Assembly (NCBI GenBank): GCA_012513245.1
Contig: JAAZCN010000212.1
Location: 1 to 8,522 of the forward strand
Reading direction: 5' to 3'
From: Synergistaceae bacterium
GTDB taxonomy: Bacteria; Synergistota; Synergistia; Synergistales; Synergistaceae
DNA length: 8,522 nt
Shown here piece by piece: positions 1 to 7,205 of the stretch. The notes beneath the pieces were generated by a model. It worked only from the letters and a program-made list of their open reading frames with translations, did no database searches and had not been told where the DNA came from. Positions within the stretch are counted from its first letter, which is position 1. The number at the start of each line of letters is the position of its first letter. A program made the position numbers and the translations under genes.

Positions 1-70
1 CAGATTCACATTCCAGGATCAGGGATTCTATTTCAGGCATCGGACGTCTTTCTTCCATATTTCTGTCCAC
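1..70 (-). CDS. jag: Start of probable Jag/KhpB RNA-binding protein (partial, runs off the window)
   Basis: Only the first 23 codons are present. The reading frame opens just after the yidC stop. A GTG at 68-70 is preceded by TGAGGT with a 7-base spacer, so it is the preferred start; an ATG four codons later (56-58) has no ribosome-binding site. The peptide reads roughly VDRNMEERRPMPEIESLI followed by LECES. Jag/KhpB proteins carry an N-terminal Jag_N domain, then KH and R3H RNA-binding domains, and are commonly encoded directly after yidC in rpmH-rnpA-yidD-yidC operons. The short 'EIESLILECES' stretch would suit the first strand of Jag_N. The identification rests mainly on gene order; the codons seen are too few to prove the family. 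Confidence 0.5.
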   Translation of the reverse strand, partial: MDRNMEERRPMPEIESLILECES

Positions 71-109
71 TATACGTACCTCACTATGACTCTGATAATA
101 ACTTGTCTC

Positions 110-961
110 TTATTCATCGTCATCATCTTCATAGTCGTCATCTTCATATTCATCGTCGTCATCTGCTGTGGATGATGTCGGTTTATTTTTATGAAGAGAG
201 GGCTTGATCTGAAGTTCCTGTTTGGTTTTGGACATTACAAAATACTGCTGGACTACTCCCATAAGGGAGGAAAGCCCCCAGTAAAGCATTACCCCGCCCG
301 GCATTGAAAGACAGATGAAACCCATGAAAAATGGCATTACAGTGTTCATCATCGCCATCTGAGGATTGCTGCCGGAAGAGAGCTTCTGCTGTGCCCATGT
401 AAGAACGGAAATGCTTATCAGAAGGATAAGGTTTCCCAGATAGGGTGCCATGTTCGATAGTCCTGCGGGGTTTTTGAGAATACCCGTCAGGACGGACATT
501 ACCCCATAGTTTCCTGTTGGATCTGCTGCTACCCCTACTGCTTGTGCCAACCCTGCATTGGTTGAAGAACCGAGGATTATCCCCAAAAAGGAAGTCCCGG
601 CAAAATCATATGTCCTCAGAACGTTGAAGAGAAGAATGAGGATCGGAAGCTGTACAAGCAGCGGCAGGCATCCGGCAGCCGGATTGACCTTATTTTCCTT
701 GTAAAGACGCATAGTTTCCTGGTTGAGTTTCTCTTTATCATTTGCATATTTTTCCTGCAGCACCTTCAGCCTTGGCTGGATCTTCTGCATTTGCTGCATA
801 CTCGTCATCTGTTTCTGATTAAGAGGATAGAGGACTACCCTTACCGCTATGGTCAAAAGCACTATTGCCAGACCAAAAGAATTTGTGAGACCATAAAAAA
901 ATTCAAGGATCGTTAGAAGCAGTCCACTTGCTCCACTCCATATTGCGCCCAAAACTTTCAC
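110..961 (-). CDS. yidC: Membrane protein insertase YidC/Oxa1 family, short form with acidic tail
   Basis: This inner-membrane insertase helps membrane proteins fold and enter the bilayer, alone or with SecYEG. The 283-residue protein has the conserved core of the family. A first transmembrane region (about 12-47) carries Arg41, the expected groove arginine. A charged cytoplasmic hairpin follows (about 49-92, rich in Gln/Met/Lys), then [12 protein letters not shown] at 93-104 leading into a second segment, then segments near 173-190 and 204-242 ([12 protein letters not shown]). It lacks the large periplasmic P1 domain of proteobacterial YidC and has no lipobox, so it resembles the core-only form. 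The C-terminus ends in 17 almost entirely acidic residues (267-283), unlike the basic tails usual in this family. It starts at GTG, sharing GTGA with the yidD stop, with AAAGG just upstream. Confidence 0.95.
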   Translation of the reverse strand: MKVLGAIWSGASGLLLTILEFFYGLTNSFGLAIVLLTIAVRVVLYPLNQKQMTSMQQMQKIQPRLKVLQEKYANDKEKLNQETMRLYKENKVNPAAGCLPLLVQLPILILLFNVLRTYDFAGTSFLGIILGSSTNAGLAQAVGVAADPTGNYGVMSVLTGILKNPAGLSNMAPYLGNLILLISISVLTWAQQKLSSGSNPQMAMMNTVMPFFMGFICLSMPGGVMLYWGLSSLMGVVQQYFVMSKTKQELQIKPSLHKNKPTSSTADDDDEYEDDDYEDDDDE

Positions 962-1245
962 CTAACCTTTCGAAGTCCTTCAAATAACTTTCCCATCCAG
1001 ATCCGTCTATCTACTTCTTGTTGTCCGGGTACAGGGTCATATCCCCCCGGATTCCATGGACCGCAGCGCAAGATCCTGCGCAAACCGAGTTCTGCTCCGC
1101 AAAATAGACCGTATTTCTCAATCGCTTCTGCTGTATATTCGGAGCAATTCGGAATGAAGCGGCATTTTCCACCCCCTAATATCGGCGATATTGCTGCCTG
1201 GTAAAACCTGATCAAATAAAGTCCCGCCAATGAAGCTAAGCGCAT
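958..1245 (-). CDS. yidD: Membrane protein insertion efficiency factor YidD
   Basis: YidD is a small, membrane-associated protein that assists YidC-dependent insertion in E. coli. The 95 residues carry the family hallmarks in order: FYQAAISP (14-21), [14 protein letters not shown] (25-38), a KYG turn (44-46) and [17 protein letters not shown] (57-73). The conserved cysteines Cys28, Cys34 and Cys61 are present, with an extra Cys49. Length is normal for the family. The ATG start lies 10 bases inside the end of rnpA, with AGAAGGG upstream, and the stop overlaps the yidC start by 4 bases, so translation of the three genes is probably coupled. The basic C-terminal tail (LRKVR) fits membrane-surface association. 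Confidence 0.95.
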   Translation of the reverse strand: MRLASLAGLYLIRFYQAAISPILGGGKCRFIPNCSEYTAEAIEKYGLFCGAELGLRRILRCGPWNPGGYDPVPGQQEVDRRIWMGKLFEGLRKVR

Positions 1246-1643
1246 GTTTTCCCTTCTTTGTCTTTGTCCACATCCCAGTCAAGGCCCGGCCAGTCTTGCC
1301 TCATAAGCCCTCTCCTCTTGAGCGAACGAGCAATGTCTCCATAGACATCTTTCGAAGATCTTTCAAGCGCTTTCTCTCTTAAAGAAGCAATGATCCATAC
1401 TCCGTCTTTGATCCACGGCAAAAGCTTTCTGAATGCTTCTCTCATCATCCTTCGGCCTCTGGTACGCTTGGAAGCATTTGCTGTTTTTCTTCCAACTGTC
1501 ACTCCAATAAGTGTTGGGTCACCCGGACGTTCAACAAACAATAACCGCACCAGCTCGCCTGTTTCACGACGTCCAGTGCGGAATACTAGGTCGAACTGCC
1601 ACCCATGCTTTAGTCTGACAGCTGACGAAAAACCGAAATTCAC
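1236..1643 (-). CDS. rnpA: Ribonuclease P protein component
   Basis: RnpA is the protein subunit that binds the RNase P ribozyme (rnpB RNA) and helps remove 5' leaders from precursor tRNAs. The 135-residue product has the N-terminal [17 protein letters not shown] stretch (10-26), then the basic family signature at about 51-72: G-R-K, A-N-A, KR at 59-60, RR at 64-65 and REAFR at 68-72. The C-terminal extension of about 20 residues is charged and not conserved. The GTG start (1641-1643) is the only ATG or GTG between the rpmH stop and the conserved core. It lies two codons after that stop in the same frame and has no visible Shine-Dalgarno sequence, which suggests translation by coupling to rpmH. 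Confidence 0.94.
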   Translation of the reverse strand: MNFGFSSAVRLKHGWQFDLVFRTGRRETGELVRLLFVERPGDPTLIGVTVGRKTANASKRTRGRRMMREAFRKLLPWIKDGVWIIASLREKALERSSKDVYGDIARSLKRRGLMRQDWPGLDWDVDKDKEGKTCA

Positions 1644-1649
1644 GGCAGA

Positions 1650-1784
1650 TTAGACAGCTAAATTCGTTCTACCCTTACGGCGACGATTCCTCAAAATGCG
1701 GCGTCCGCTTGGGGAGGCAGAACGTACGAGAAAGCCCATTGCACGCTTCCGTCTGATGTTATGGGGCTGATATGTTCGTTTCAC
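1650..1784 (-). CDS. rpmH: 50S ribosomal protein L34
   Basis: This complete 44-codon gene encodes one of the smallest proteins of the large ribosomal subunit. The translation begins [14 protein letters not shown] (initiator read as Met), then GFLVRS, SGRRIL and a basic [13 protein letters not shown] end. These are the standard L34 landmarks (KRTYQP near the start, GF.xR and SGR in the middle, RR.KGR near the end), and 44 residues is typical. The start is GTG at 1782-1784, preceded by a strong AGGAGGTG (1793-1800) at a suitable distance. It is the first gene of the rpmH-rnpA-yidD-yidC operon. A promoter candidate lies at 1848-1876. No dnaA gene or DnaA-box cluster is seen upstream, which differs from the arrangement in many bacteria. 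Confidence 0.96.
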   Translation of the reverse strand: MKRTYQPHNIRRKRAMGFLVRSASPSGRRILRNRRRKGRTNLAV

Positions 1785-1847
1785 AGACTATACACCTCCT
1801 GTGTTTCATTTTCTTATGACCTTAATTGTCTTATAAGCAACCTAGTA

Positions 1848-1876
1848 AATATAACATACACTTCTCTATGGAGCAA
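1848..1876 (-). promoter_or_regulatory. Predicted sigma-70-type promoter of the rpmH operon
   Basis: On the minus strand, TTGCTC (1871-1876) and TATATT (1848-1853) are separated by 17 bases, and TGT directly before the -10 (1854-1856) gives an extended -10 element. Transcription would begin near 1841, leaving a leader of about 55 bases before the rpmH GTG. A perfect TATAAT also lies at 1882-1887 on this strand, but its -35 region (AGTAAA at 1905-1910) is poor; it could be a second start point. Prediction from sequence only. Confidence 0.5.
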
Positions 1877-1960
1877 GGAAAATTATATCTTACTTAAATA
1901 TATTTTTACTGTCGTAGATCAACACGTAGATCGAATTTTAGAGTAAAATAGAATGTGTTG

Positions 1961-1990
1961 TTGCAGAAAATGCCCAATATGTGCTAATAT
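1961..1990 (+). promoter_or_regulatory. Predicted sigma-70-type promoter of rpsT
   Basis: TTGCAG (1961-1966) and TAATAT (1985-1990) are separated by 18 bases, with TGC directly before the -10, forming an extended -10 element. Transcription would start near 1997, giving a leader of only about 26 bases before the rpsT start codon. It is the best promoter-like sequence in this AT-rich gap on the plus strand. Confidence 0.55.
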
Positions 1991-2007
1991 ATCCGCTGTC
2001 TTTTGTG

Positions 2008-2017
2008 AAGGAGGTGA
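2008..2017 (+). promoter_or_regulatory. Very strong Shine-Dalgarno that fixes the TTG start of rpsT
   Basis: AAGGAGGTGA is a ten-base perfect complement to the canonical 3' end of 16S rRNA. GGAGG ends 8 bases before the TTG at 2023. The frame is open further upstream, to a GTG at 1981, but that codon lies inside the predicted -10 element and has no ribosome-binding site, so the TTG is preferred. Confidence 0.85.
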
Positions 2018-2022
2018 CGGCA

Positions 2023-2289
2023 TTGCCAAATAAGAAATCAGCGAAAAAACGAGTTCTGGTCACTGAAAGAAACCGCATTTACAACCGCTTCTGGAAAACC
2101 CGCTGCAAGAATGCAGTAAAGAAGCTTCTGGATGCAGTTGAACAGAAAGACTCCGAGCTTGCAACAAAGAGACTGAACGAGGCTCAGGGTGTACTGGATA
2201 AGGCGGTAGTAAAGGGCGTCGTCCACCGGAATACAGCGTCTCGCCGCAAGGCTATGATGGCAGCAAGATTTAAAACTCTTTCTGCTTAA
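2023..2289 (+). CDS. rpsT: 30S ribosomal protein S20
   Basis: S20 binds 16S rRNA early in assembly of the small ribosomal subunit. The 88-residue protein starts PNKKSAKKRV after the initiator, the classic S20 beginning. It continues through the helical NRIYNRFWKTRCKNAVKK region, an acidic-basic middle helix, and the conserved end GVVHRNTASRRKAMMAARFK. The start is TTG, chosen because the preceding ribosome-binding site is a ten-base perfect match and because the protein then begins where the family begins. In E. coli, rpsT also starts with UUG and that codon takes part in autoregulation; whether this holds here is inference. The gene is monocistronic: its own promoter lies upstream, an intrinsic terminator follows, and it converges on holA. 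Confidence 0.96.
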   Translation: MPNKKSAKKRVLVTERNRIYNRFWKTRCKNAVKKLLDAVEQKDSELATKRLNEAQGVLDKAVVKGVVHRNTASRRKAMMAARFKTLSA

Positions 2290-2314
2290 ATGACCTGATT
2301 TATTTTACAAATCT

Positions 2315-2353
2315 ATGGAGGGACTAAAGGTCTGTCCCTCCATTTTGTTTTTC
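2315..2353 (+). terminator. Rho-independent terminator of rpsT
   Basis: A perfect 10-bp stem, ATGGAGGGAC (2315-2324) with GTCCCTCCAT (2334-2343), closes a 9-base loop and runs into TTTTGTTTTTC. It begins 25 bases after the rpsT stop. The T-tract ends only about 3 bases before the last codon of the opposing gene holA. On the minus strand the hairpin is followed by AGATTTGT, a much weaker T-tract, so it probably stops rpsT efficiently and holA transcripts poorly at best. Confidence 0.92.
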
Positions 2354-2355
2354 TT

Positions 2356-3270
2356 TCAGTTACCCATCAATTCGATCACCAAAGTCTCAAGACCGATCCA
2401 TCCAGACCCAATACCACTCTTTTCATTTATATTTATCTTTATAAGGCCAAGAACAAATTTGCTGATCGATACTGCACTGTATCTGTTCGCAGCATCTCCG
2501 GCCATTTTCCATGCGTAATTCTTTGCTCCCAGCGACTGTGCGAACAACGATCTTTTGTGGGGATGGATCGACGCGTACCAGGCAAGCCTCATTCTGTTGT
2601 GTATGGCCGAGACAAGAGGTATGAGATCACCGTTTTTAGAGATGGCGTTTAAGCTTTTTAGGGTTTTTATGTGGTCTCCACTGCACAGTCCGTCAAGAAG
2701 CTTGAGAAGGTTTCTCGTGCCGTCATCCAGACACATGTTTTCAACATCAGAAGCATTGACACTCTTCCCCTTTTTCAGCAGGCAAAGACTTGAAAGCTGA
2801 CGCCTGATCTCCTCAGGGTCCTCGGTCAGTTCTATTATCAAGGCAGCCGCTTCCCTGTCTATCTTTATTTTCATCTCTTTGGCCATGTCCAGTGTCCATA
2901 TCATTCTTTCCCTGGGCCAGTGAGGAAACGGTGCCGCTTTTAATATCCTGCATTTTTTAAGTGTCCGGGCAGGGAAAATTTTCGAAGGCTCTGAATCATA
3001 TACCAGCAGTATTACGACAGGAGAGTCAGCATCTACCATAGGGTCAAGGTTTTCAGGAAAAGGGCCCAGGAGAGAGGCCGAATCAACTATAACTATCCTG
3101 TTTTCATCAAACAGCCCGCCCGAAAGATTATCAGACAGGAGAGGGCTCCACTCCCCCCCCTCCTGTCTTCCTGATATTACATATCCTTTTTTTTCAAAAT
3201 CAGCAACTGTCTCCTCCAGGAGACGTCTCTGTGCGGTACCCGTGGCAGAGATCAGGAGGAGAGACGGCAT
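2356..3270 (-). CDS. holA: DNA polymerase III delta subunit (clamp loader)
   Basis: Delta is the clamp-loader subunit that opens the beta sliding clamp during replication. The 304-residue protein is a little shorter than the usual roughly 330-345. It starts [14 protein letters not shown] and has NLSGGLFDENRIVIVD (48-63). Leu53-Phe54 sit where the delta family has the hydrophobic pair that contacts beta (compare the MSLF of E. coli delta). A strand-rich first domain with VVILLVY follows, then a helical middle (DREAAALIIELTEDPEEIRRQL) and a helical C-terminal collar. As expected for delta, there is no proper ATP-binding site. The ATG overlaps the leuS stop by one base (TGATG), with AAAGG upstream, so it is translationally coupled to leuS. 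Sequence divergence in this family is high; the call rests on the motif pattern and on the neighbours leuS and rpsT, both common for holA. Confidence 0.85.
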   Translation of the reverse strand: MPSLLLISATGTAQRRLLEETVADFEKKGYVISGRQEGGEWSPLLSDNLSGGLFDENRIVIVDSASLLGPFPENLDPMVDADSPVVILLVYDSEPSKIFPARTLKKCRILKAAPFPHWPRERMIWTLDMAKEMKIKIDREAAALIIELTEDPEEIRRQLSSLCLLKKGKSVNASDVENMCLDDGTRNLLKLLDGLCSGDHIKTLKSLNAISKNGDLIPLVSAIHNRMRLAWYASIHPHKRSLFAQSLGAKNYAWKMAGDAANRYSAVSISKFVLGLIKININEKSGIGSGWIGLETLVIELMGN

Positions 3271-5768
3271 CAGCCTTTCACCACTATATTTACAAGCTTG
3301 CCGGGGATCGGGATGATCTTTATTACTTCTTTGCCCTCTATCCTTTTCTGTGTCTGAGGTCTTGAGAGTATTTCCTTTTGAAGGTCCTCTCCGGACATAC
3401 CCGATTTAACTGTAAACTGTTCACGCACTTTGCCGTTGATCTGGAGAACTACCGTGACCTCATCCTCCACAAGAGAATCCTGATCCAACTCAAACCATTT
3501 TTCAACAGAGAGGATCGTTTCGTTTCCTATCAAATGCCAGAGCTCTTCTGTGATATGCGGCGCAAAAGGTGAGAGGCACGAAAGAAGGGTCTCCACACCC
3601 TCTCTCATGACTGCCCATGCGTCGGGTGTCTTGGGCCTGAAGCTGATCAGAGCGTTAGTAAGCTCCATGAGCCTTGCCACAGCAGTGTTGAACTGGCGCT
3701 CTTCGCTTATGTCTTTTGTTACCCTGTCAAGAGTGTTGTGAGTGATGCGTTTTATATCCCTGACATCCGCCGCTTTAATATCTTTCATCGGGATCCGCAC
3801 TTTGGGGGCAGACTTTACCTCATCAAGATTGGCTTCAACAAGTCGCCAGACTCGTTGGAGAAAACGATTTGCACCCTCTACTCCGCGCTCGGACCAGTCG
3901 AGGTCTTTCTCCGGGGGAGAGGCAAAAAGAATAAAGAGCCTTGCTGTGTCAGCCCCATATTTATTGATTATTTCGTCGGGATCTACAACATTGCCAAGTG
4001 ATTTGGACATCTTGGCTCCGTCTTTTATGACCATCCCCTGAGTAAGGAGTCTTTTGAAGGGCTCTCTCATATCTTTTGGGAGCAGGCCCAGGTCAGAGCA
4101 GACTTTTGTAAAGAATCTGGCGTAAATAAGATGCAGGCATGCATGCTCTATACCGCCGATGTACTGGTCGACGTTCATCCAGTAAGCAGCTTCGTCCTTG
4201 TCAAAGGGCTGTTCGGTCTTCCATGGGGACGTGTATCTGCTGAAATACCACGAGGAACAGAAAAAGGTGTCCATTGTGTCTGTTTCGCGCCTTGCCGGTT
4301 TTCCGCAAACAGGACATGTCGTATTTATCCAATCTTCACGAAGGGCTAGAGGGTTGCCGCCGTTTTCGGGCATCACAATGTCGAGCGGAAGTTCAACAGG
4401 GAGCTGATCTTCAGGCACCGGGACTATTCCGCAGTGATCACAATAGACCATCGGTATAGGAGTTCCCCAGTAGCGCTGTCTTGAGATAAGCCAGTCCCTC
4501 AGCCTGAATTGCACCTCTTTGTTGCCGAGTCCCTTTTTATCAAACCATTCACCTATTTTTTCGATCACCTGAGGTGTAGGCAGGCCGTCAAACTCGCCTG
4601 AGTTGCATGCTATACCATCAGCATCGACAGATGCCGGCATAGTTGCTCCGTCCGGTACAGGGCCTTCCTCAGGTCTGACTACCGGAATTACCTGTATGCC
4701 GTATTTCCTTGCAAAATCAAAGTCTCTCTGGTCGTGTGCTGGAACACCCATTATCGCTCCGGTCCCATAATCAGTGAGGATATAGTCGGCTATCCAGATA
4801 GGAACTTTTTCTCCGTTCACAGGATTTATTGCGTAGAATCCGGTCTCGATCCCCTCTTTGTCCGTGCCGACAGCAGTTCGTTCTATGGCACTGCGTGATG
4901 ACATTTTTTTTGCGAAAGCCCTCAGTTCTTCAGCTTTGGTGCCTCCGATCTTTTCAGCAAAGGCGTTCACAAACGGATGTTCGGCTGCCATTGCAACGAA
5001 GGTAACACCGAAAATAGTATCTATCCTCGTAGTGAATGCTTCAATGCTTAGGTCGGTATCCACGATATCCATCTTAAAATGGACTCCTTCGGATCTGCCT
5101 ATCCAGTTTTTCTGCATGGTGATAACACGTTCGGGCCATCCGTCAAGATCGTCAAGGCAGTCTACAAGTTCCTGGGCATAGTCTGTTATCCTTATGAACC
5201 ACTGCTCCAGTCCACGCTTGACAACAGACGTGCCGCAGCGCCAGCATACACCGTCTCCTAAAACCTGTTCGTTTGCAAGGACGGTCTTGCAGTCTTCACA
5301 CCAGTTGACGGGAGAGTGCTTGCGATAGACAAGTCCTTTTTTATAGAACTCGAGGAAAAGCCATTGATTCCATTTATAGTAATTTACGTTGCACGTCTCT
5401 ACCCTGCGTCTCCAGTCATAGCTGTAACCCGTCCTTTTGAGCTGTCGGGTCATATGTTCGATATTGCTCCACGTCCATTCAGCGGGAGGAAGTTTCATTT
5501 TTATAGCCGCGTTTTCGGCAGGCATACCAAAAGCATCAAAACCCATCGGATATAGGACATTGTAGCCCTGCATCCTGAGAAATCTTGCTAAAAGGTCTCC
5601 TATGGAATAATTGCGCAAGTGTCCCATGTGAAGCGCTCCGCTTGGGTAAGGGAACATCTCAAGACAGTAAAATTTTTCTTTGCTGCTGTCGGCCTCAACT
5701 TCAAAAACCTTTGATTCGGCCCATTCCTTCTGCCATTTTGGTTCTATGGCAGCAAAATCGTATGACAT
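3270..5768 (-). CDS. leuS: Leucine-tRNA ligase (leucyl-tRNA synthetase)
   Basis: This cytoplasmic class I synthetase charges tRNA-Leu with leucine and edits mischarged products. The 832-residue length is normal for the bacterial enzyme. Visible elements in order: the HIGH-type motif HMGH (47-50); zinc-type cysteines C157, C160, C175 and C178; the CP1 editing domain with TTRIDTIFG (246-254) and [15 protein letters not shown] (335-349), whose Asp346 is the conserved editing aspartate; a second set of paired cysteines (443/446 and 485/488); [10 protein letters not shown] (500-509); KMSKS (586-590) in the second half of the catalytic site; an anticodon-binding helical region; and a C-terminal tRNA-contacting domain with [12 protein letters not shown]. 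The ATG has GGAGGAG upstream. Its stop overlaps the start of holA by one base. A promoter candidate lies at 5820-5848. No T-box leader is seen; the predicted leader is only about 45 bases. Confidence 0.98.
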   Translation of the reverse strand: MSYDFAAIEPKWQKEWAESKVFEVEADSSKEKFYCLEMFPYPSGALHMGHLRNYSIGDLLARFLRMQGYNVLYPMGFDAFGMPAENAAIKMKLPPAEWTWSNIEHMTRQLKRTGYSYDWRRRVETCNVNYYKWNQWLFLEFYKKGLVYRKHSPVNWCEDCKTVLANEQVLGDGVCWRCGTSVVKRGLEQWFIRITDYAQELVDCLDDLDGWPERVITMQKNWIGRSEGVHFKMDIVDTDLSIEAFTTRIDTIFGVTFVAMAAEHPFVNAFAEKIGGTKAEELRAFAKKMSSRSAIERTAVGTDKEGIETGFYAINPVNGEKVPIWIADYILTDYGTGAIMGVPAHDQRDFDFARKYGIQVIPVVRPEEGPVPDGATMPASVDADGIACNSGEFDGLPTPQVIEKIGEWFDKKGLGNKEVQFRLRDWLISRQRYWGTPIPMVYCDHCGIVPVPEDQLPVELPLDIVMPENGGNPLALREDWINTTCPVCGKPARRETDTMDTFFCSSWYFSRYTSPWKTEQPFDKDEAAYWMNVDQYIGGIEHACLHLIYARFFTKVCSDLGLLPKDMREPFKRLLTQGMVIKDGAKMSKSLGNVVDPDEIINKYGADTARLFILFASPPEKDLDWSERGVEGANRFLQRVWRLVEANLDEVKSAPKVRIPMKDIKAADVRDIKRITHNTLDRVTKDISEERQFNTAVARLMELTNALISFRPKTPDAWAVMREGVETLLSCLSPFAPHITEELWHLIGNETILSVEKWFELDQDSLVEDEVTVVLQINGKVREQFTVKSGMSGEDLQKEILSRPQTQKRIEGKEVIKIIPIPGKLVNIVVKG

Positions 5769-5819
5769 CTATATCTCCTCCGTTGCTAAATGAAATCGAA
5801 ACAAATTATACATCAAGGT

Positions 5820-5848
5820 ATTATATACTCCCGCTAATTGCAGGGCAA
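5820..5848 (-). promoter_or_regulatory. Predicted promoter of leuS-holA
   Basis: On the minus strand, TTGCCC (5843-5848) and a perfect TATAAT (5820-5825) are separated by 17 bases. A second TATAAT occurs at 5805-5810 without a good -35. No convincing terminator hairpin follows the upstream regulator gene (stop at 5899-5901), so some read-through from that gene into leuS cannot be excluded. Confidence 0.6.
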
Positions 5849-5898
5849 TGTTTGACTTACCTGATAGTTCCAAGCTGATTATTTATTCTGTCAGATAG

Positions 5899-7062
5899 TC
5901 AGCCCCTCGAAATATCGGATATCACAAACGCAGCCCATAATTCAAAAGCGTCTTTAAAATTCCAGGGATCCTTCCCCGTCAACAGACGTATTTTTTTCAG
6001 CCTGTACTGAAGGCTGTTTCTGTGCATAGCCAGCCTGTCCGCCACATTACCGCTTGCAAAGGGAGATTCGCACCATGCAAGAAAAGTCTCTTTCATTTCC
6101 TCATAGTCATTTCTGGAATCCAGCCCTTTCAGCGTCCTTGAGACAAAATCATCCTTAACTCCGGCAGGAAGCGAATCTAACAGAGACTCTCCTGTAAACT
6201 TCTCGGCTCTTATGATCCCCTTGATACCAAGCTGTTTTGCCAGTCTTAGGGAATTCCTCGCAGAGGTAAGCGAACGGGCCAGACCCTTCAGGTCAAATCC
6301 GGAAAAACCAACAGATACATCAGCATAGATCTCTTTGCTTTTTATACTGTCAAGAAAATCATTTGAAAGAGTCTCTGCTGCCTCGTATACTTTTTCCGGA
6401 TCTCTGTCTGAGCTTGGCGACAAAAGTATGGTCACCCTGTAATTTTCCTGAGGGCAGATCACGTTTCTGGGATTTGAAAAACTTGTCTTAGCCTCTCGAA
6501 ACATTCTTTGAAAGGCCGATTCAGCAGCTTCGTTTGACCATTTATTCATCTCTATCACTATTGCAGCTCTGCATCTGGAGAGGTTAAACCCCAGCTCCTT
6601 TGCCTGCATCAGGATAAATTCTTCGTTACCGTTTCTTGGGTCAAAAGAGGCTACGTTCTCAATAAGATCACGAAGTGCCCGTTCCCTAAGAAGGTTAGAT
6701 TCGAGAAATGCCTGTTCACGCAACATGATCTCTGCTTGTTTCTGAACCAACAGACCATACCTGACCACTTCTTCGGGAAAACCCGATATCGAAACAGATC
6801 CAAGCACCCTGTCAAAAAATTGTATCGGAAGGGTATATCCCGGCAATACGTTAAGGTAGTTCTCAGCATCAACGCAAGATGTCGCCATTGGTCTGTTTTC
6901 CTGCATCACCCTTATCGAAGGCGGATGAAATTCCCCCACTCTTTTTTCTTCGTTGCATCCGATAATAACACCCTCTTCATCTGTTACAAGGACTCCATAT
7001 CCAATAACTTCGCTCGTGCTTTTTGCAATGTTCTGGGCCATTTTCTTAAACAACTGCAACAC
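5899..7062 (-). CDS. CdaR/PucR-family transcriptional regulator, probable controller of the divergent reductase operon
   Basis: This is a 387-residue cytoplasmic DNA-binding regulator of the sugar-diacid (CdaR) type. Residues about 4-130 form a putative ligand-binding (Diacid_rec-like) domain, with IGYGVLVTDEEGVIIG (20-35), RVGEFH (41-46), LPGYTLPIQF (73-82) and VLGSVSISGFPEEVVRYG (86-103). The middle (about 130-300) is a variable alpha/beta region. Residues about 317-378 are the PucR C-terminal helix-turn-helix: NVADRLAMHRNSLQYRLKKI (339-358), then TGKDP and an aliphatic last helix. Known CdaR proteins sense glycerate or sugar diacids, but here the divergent neighbour is a glycine/betaine-type reductase gene, so the ligand may differ. 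The GTG start has a weak site. A TTG three codons later (7051-7053) is preceded by AACGGGGTG, a 7-of-9 match to AAGGAGGTG at better spacing, and may be the true start. Family call firm, target inferred. Confidence 0.9.
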   Translation of the reverse strand: MLQLFKKMAQNIAKSTSEVIGYGVLVTDEEGVIIGCNEEKRVGEFHPPSIRVMQENRPMATSCVDAENYLNVLPGYTLPIQFFDRVLGSVSISGFPEEVVRYGLLVQKQAEIMLREQAFLESNLLRERALRDLIENVASFDPRNGNEEFILMQAKELGFNLSRCRAAIVIEMNKWSNEAAESAFQRMFREAKTSFSNPRNVICPQENYRVTILLSPSSDRDPEKVYEAAETLSNDFLDSIKSKEIYADVSVGFSGFDLKGLARSLTSARNSLRLAKQLGIKGIIRAEKFTGESLLDSLPAGVKDDFVSRTLKGLDSRNDYEEMKETFLAWCESPFASGNVADRLAMHRNSLQYRLKKIRLLTGKDPWNFKDAFELWAAFVISDISRG

Positions 7063-7205
7063 CCCGTTTTTTTATTCAAATGCATAGTTTTATTACGAAA
7101 ATTCTATAGATGTATGTTCTAAAGCATAATGCTTTTCATGGTAAAAAGCAATTAGAATCTAGTTATGCGACATGATACAAAGAACAATAAAGGAGGAATT
7201 TTAAA
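7063..7205. promoter_or_regulatory. Divergent control region between the CdaR-like gene and grdE
   Basis: This AT-rich gap must hold the promoters of both divergent genes. The palindrome AAAGCATAATGCTTT (7121-7135) has 7-bp perfect arms around a single A. A further AAAGCA lies at 7145-7150, TTCTAA (7117-7122) and TTAGAA (7152-7157) form an inverted pair around the palindrome, and TCTATAGA (7103-7110) is an 8-bp palindrome. On the minus strand, TTGCTT (7147-7152) and TATGCT (7124-7129) with a 17-base spacer could be a weak promoter for the regulator, its -10 inside the palindrome. The grdE promoter is unclear: TAGAAT (7153-7158) and GATACA (7174-7179) are possible -10s without a good -35. A weak promoter that needs an activator would fit. 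The ribosome-binding site AAAGGAGG (7189-7196) is strong. Confidence 0.6.

Noticed and set aside
1785..2022. Possible replication origin, because it is an AT-rich gap next to rpmH
   Set aside because: No TTATCCACA-like box was found on either strand and dnaA is not adjacent.
3378..5555. Several plus-strand open frames of 60-107 codons opposite leuS
   Set aside because: They lie antisense to an intact, well-conserved gene, lack ribosome-binding sites and show no recognisable domain; they are shadows.
5826..5848. Terminator hairpin after the CdaR-like gene (CCCGC with GCAGGG)
   Set aside because: The stem is short and bulged, has no T-tract in the minus direction, and overlaps the predicted leuS promoter.
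5769..5898. T-box or other riboswitch leader before leuS
   Set aside because: The best promoter leaves only about 45 bases of leader and no specifier stem, T-box sequence or antiterminator fold is seen.
7060..7085. A possible frameshift at the seven-A run joining an upstream ATG (7083-7085) to the CdaR-like frame
   Set aside because: The upstream ATG has no ribosome-binding site and the existing GTG or TTG starts already give a family-like N-terminus, so no error or programmed shift is needed.
7063..7205. Glycine riboswitch before grdE
   Set aside because: The gap is short, AT-rich and lacks the GC-rich aptamer helices of the glycine riboswitch; the palindromes look more like protein-binding sites.
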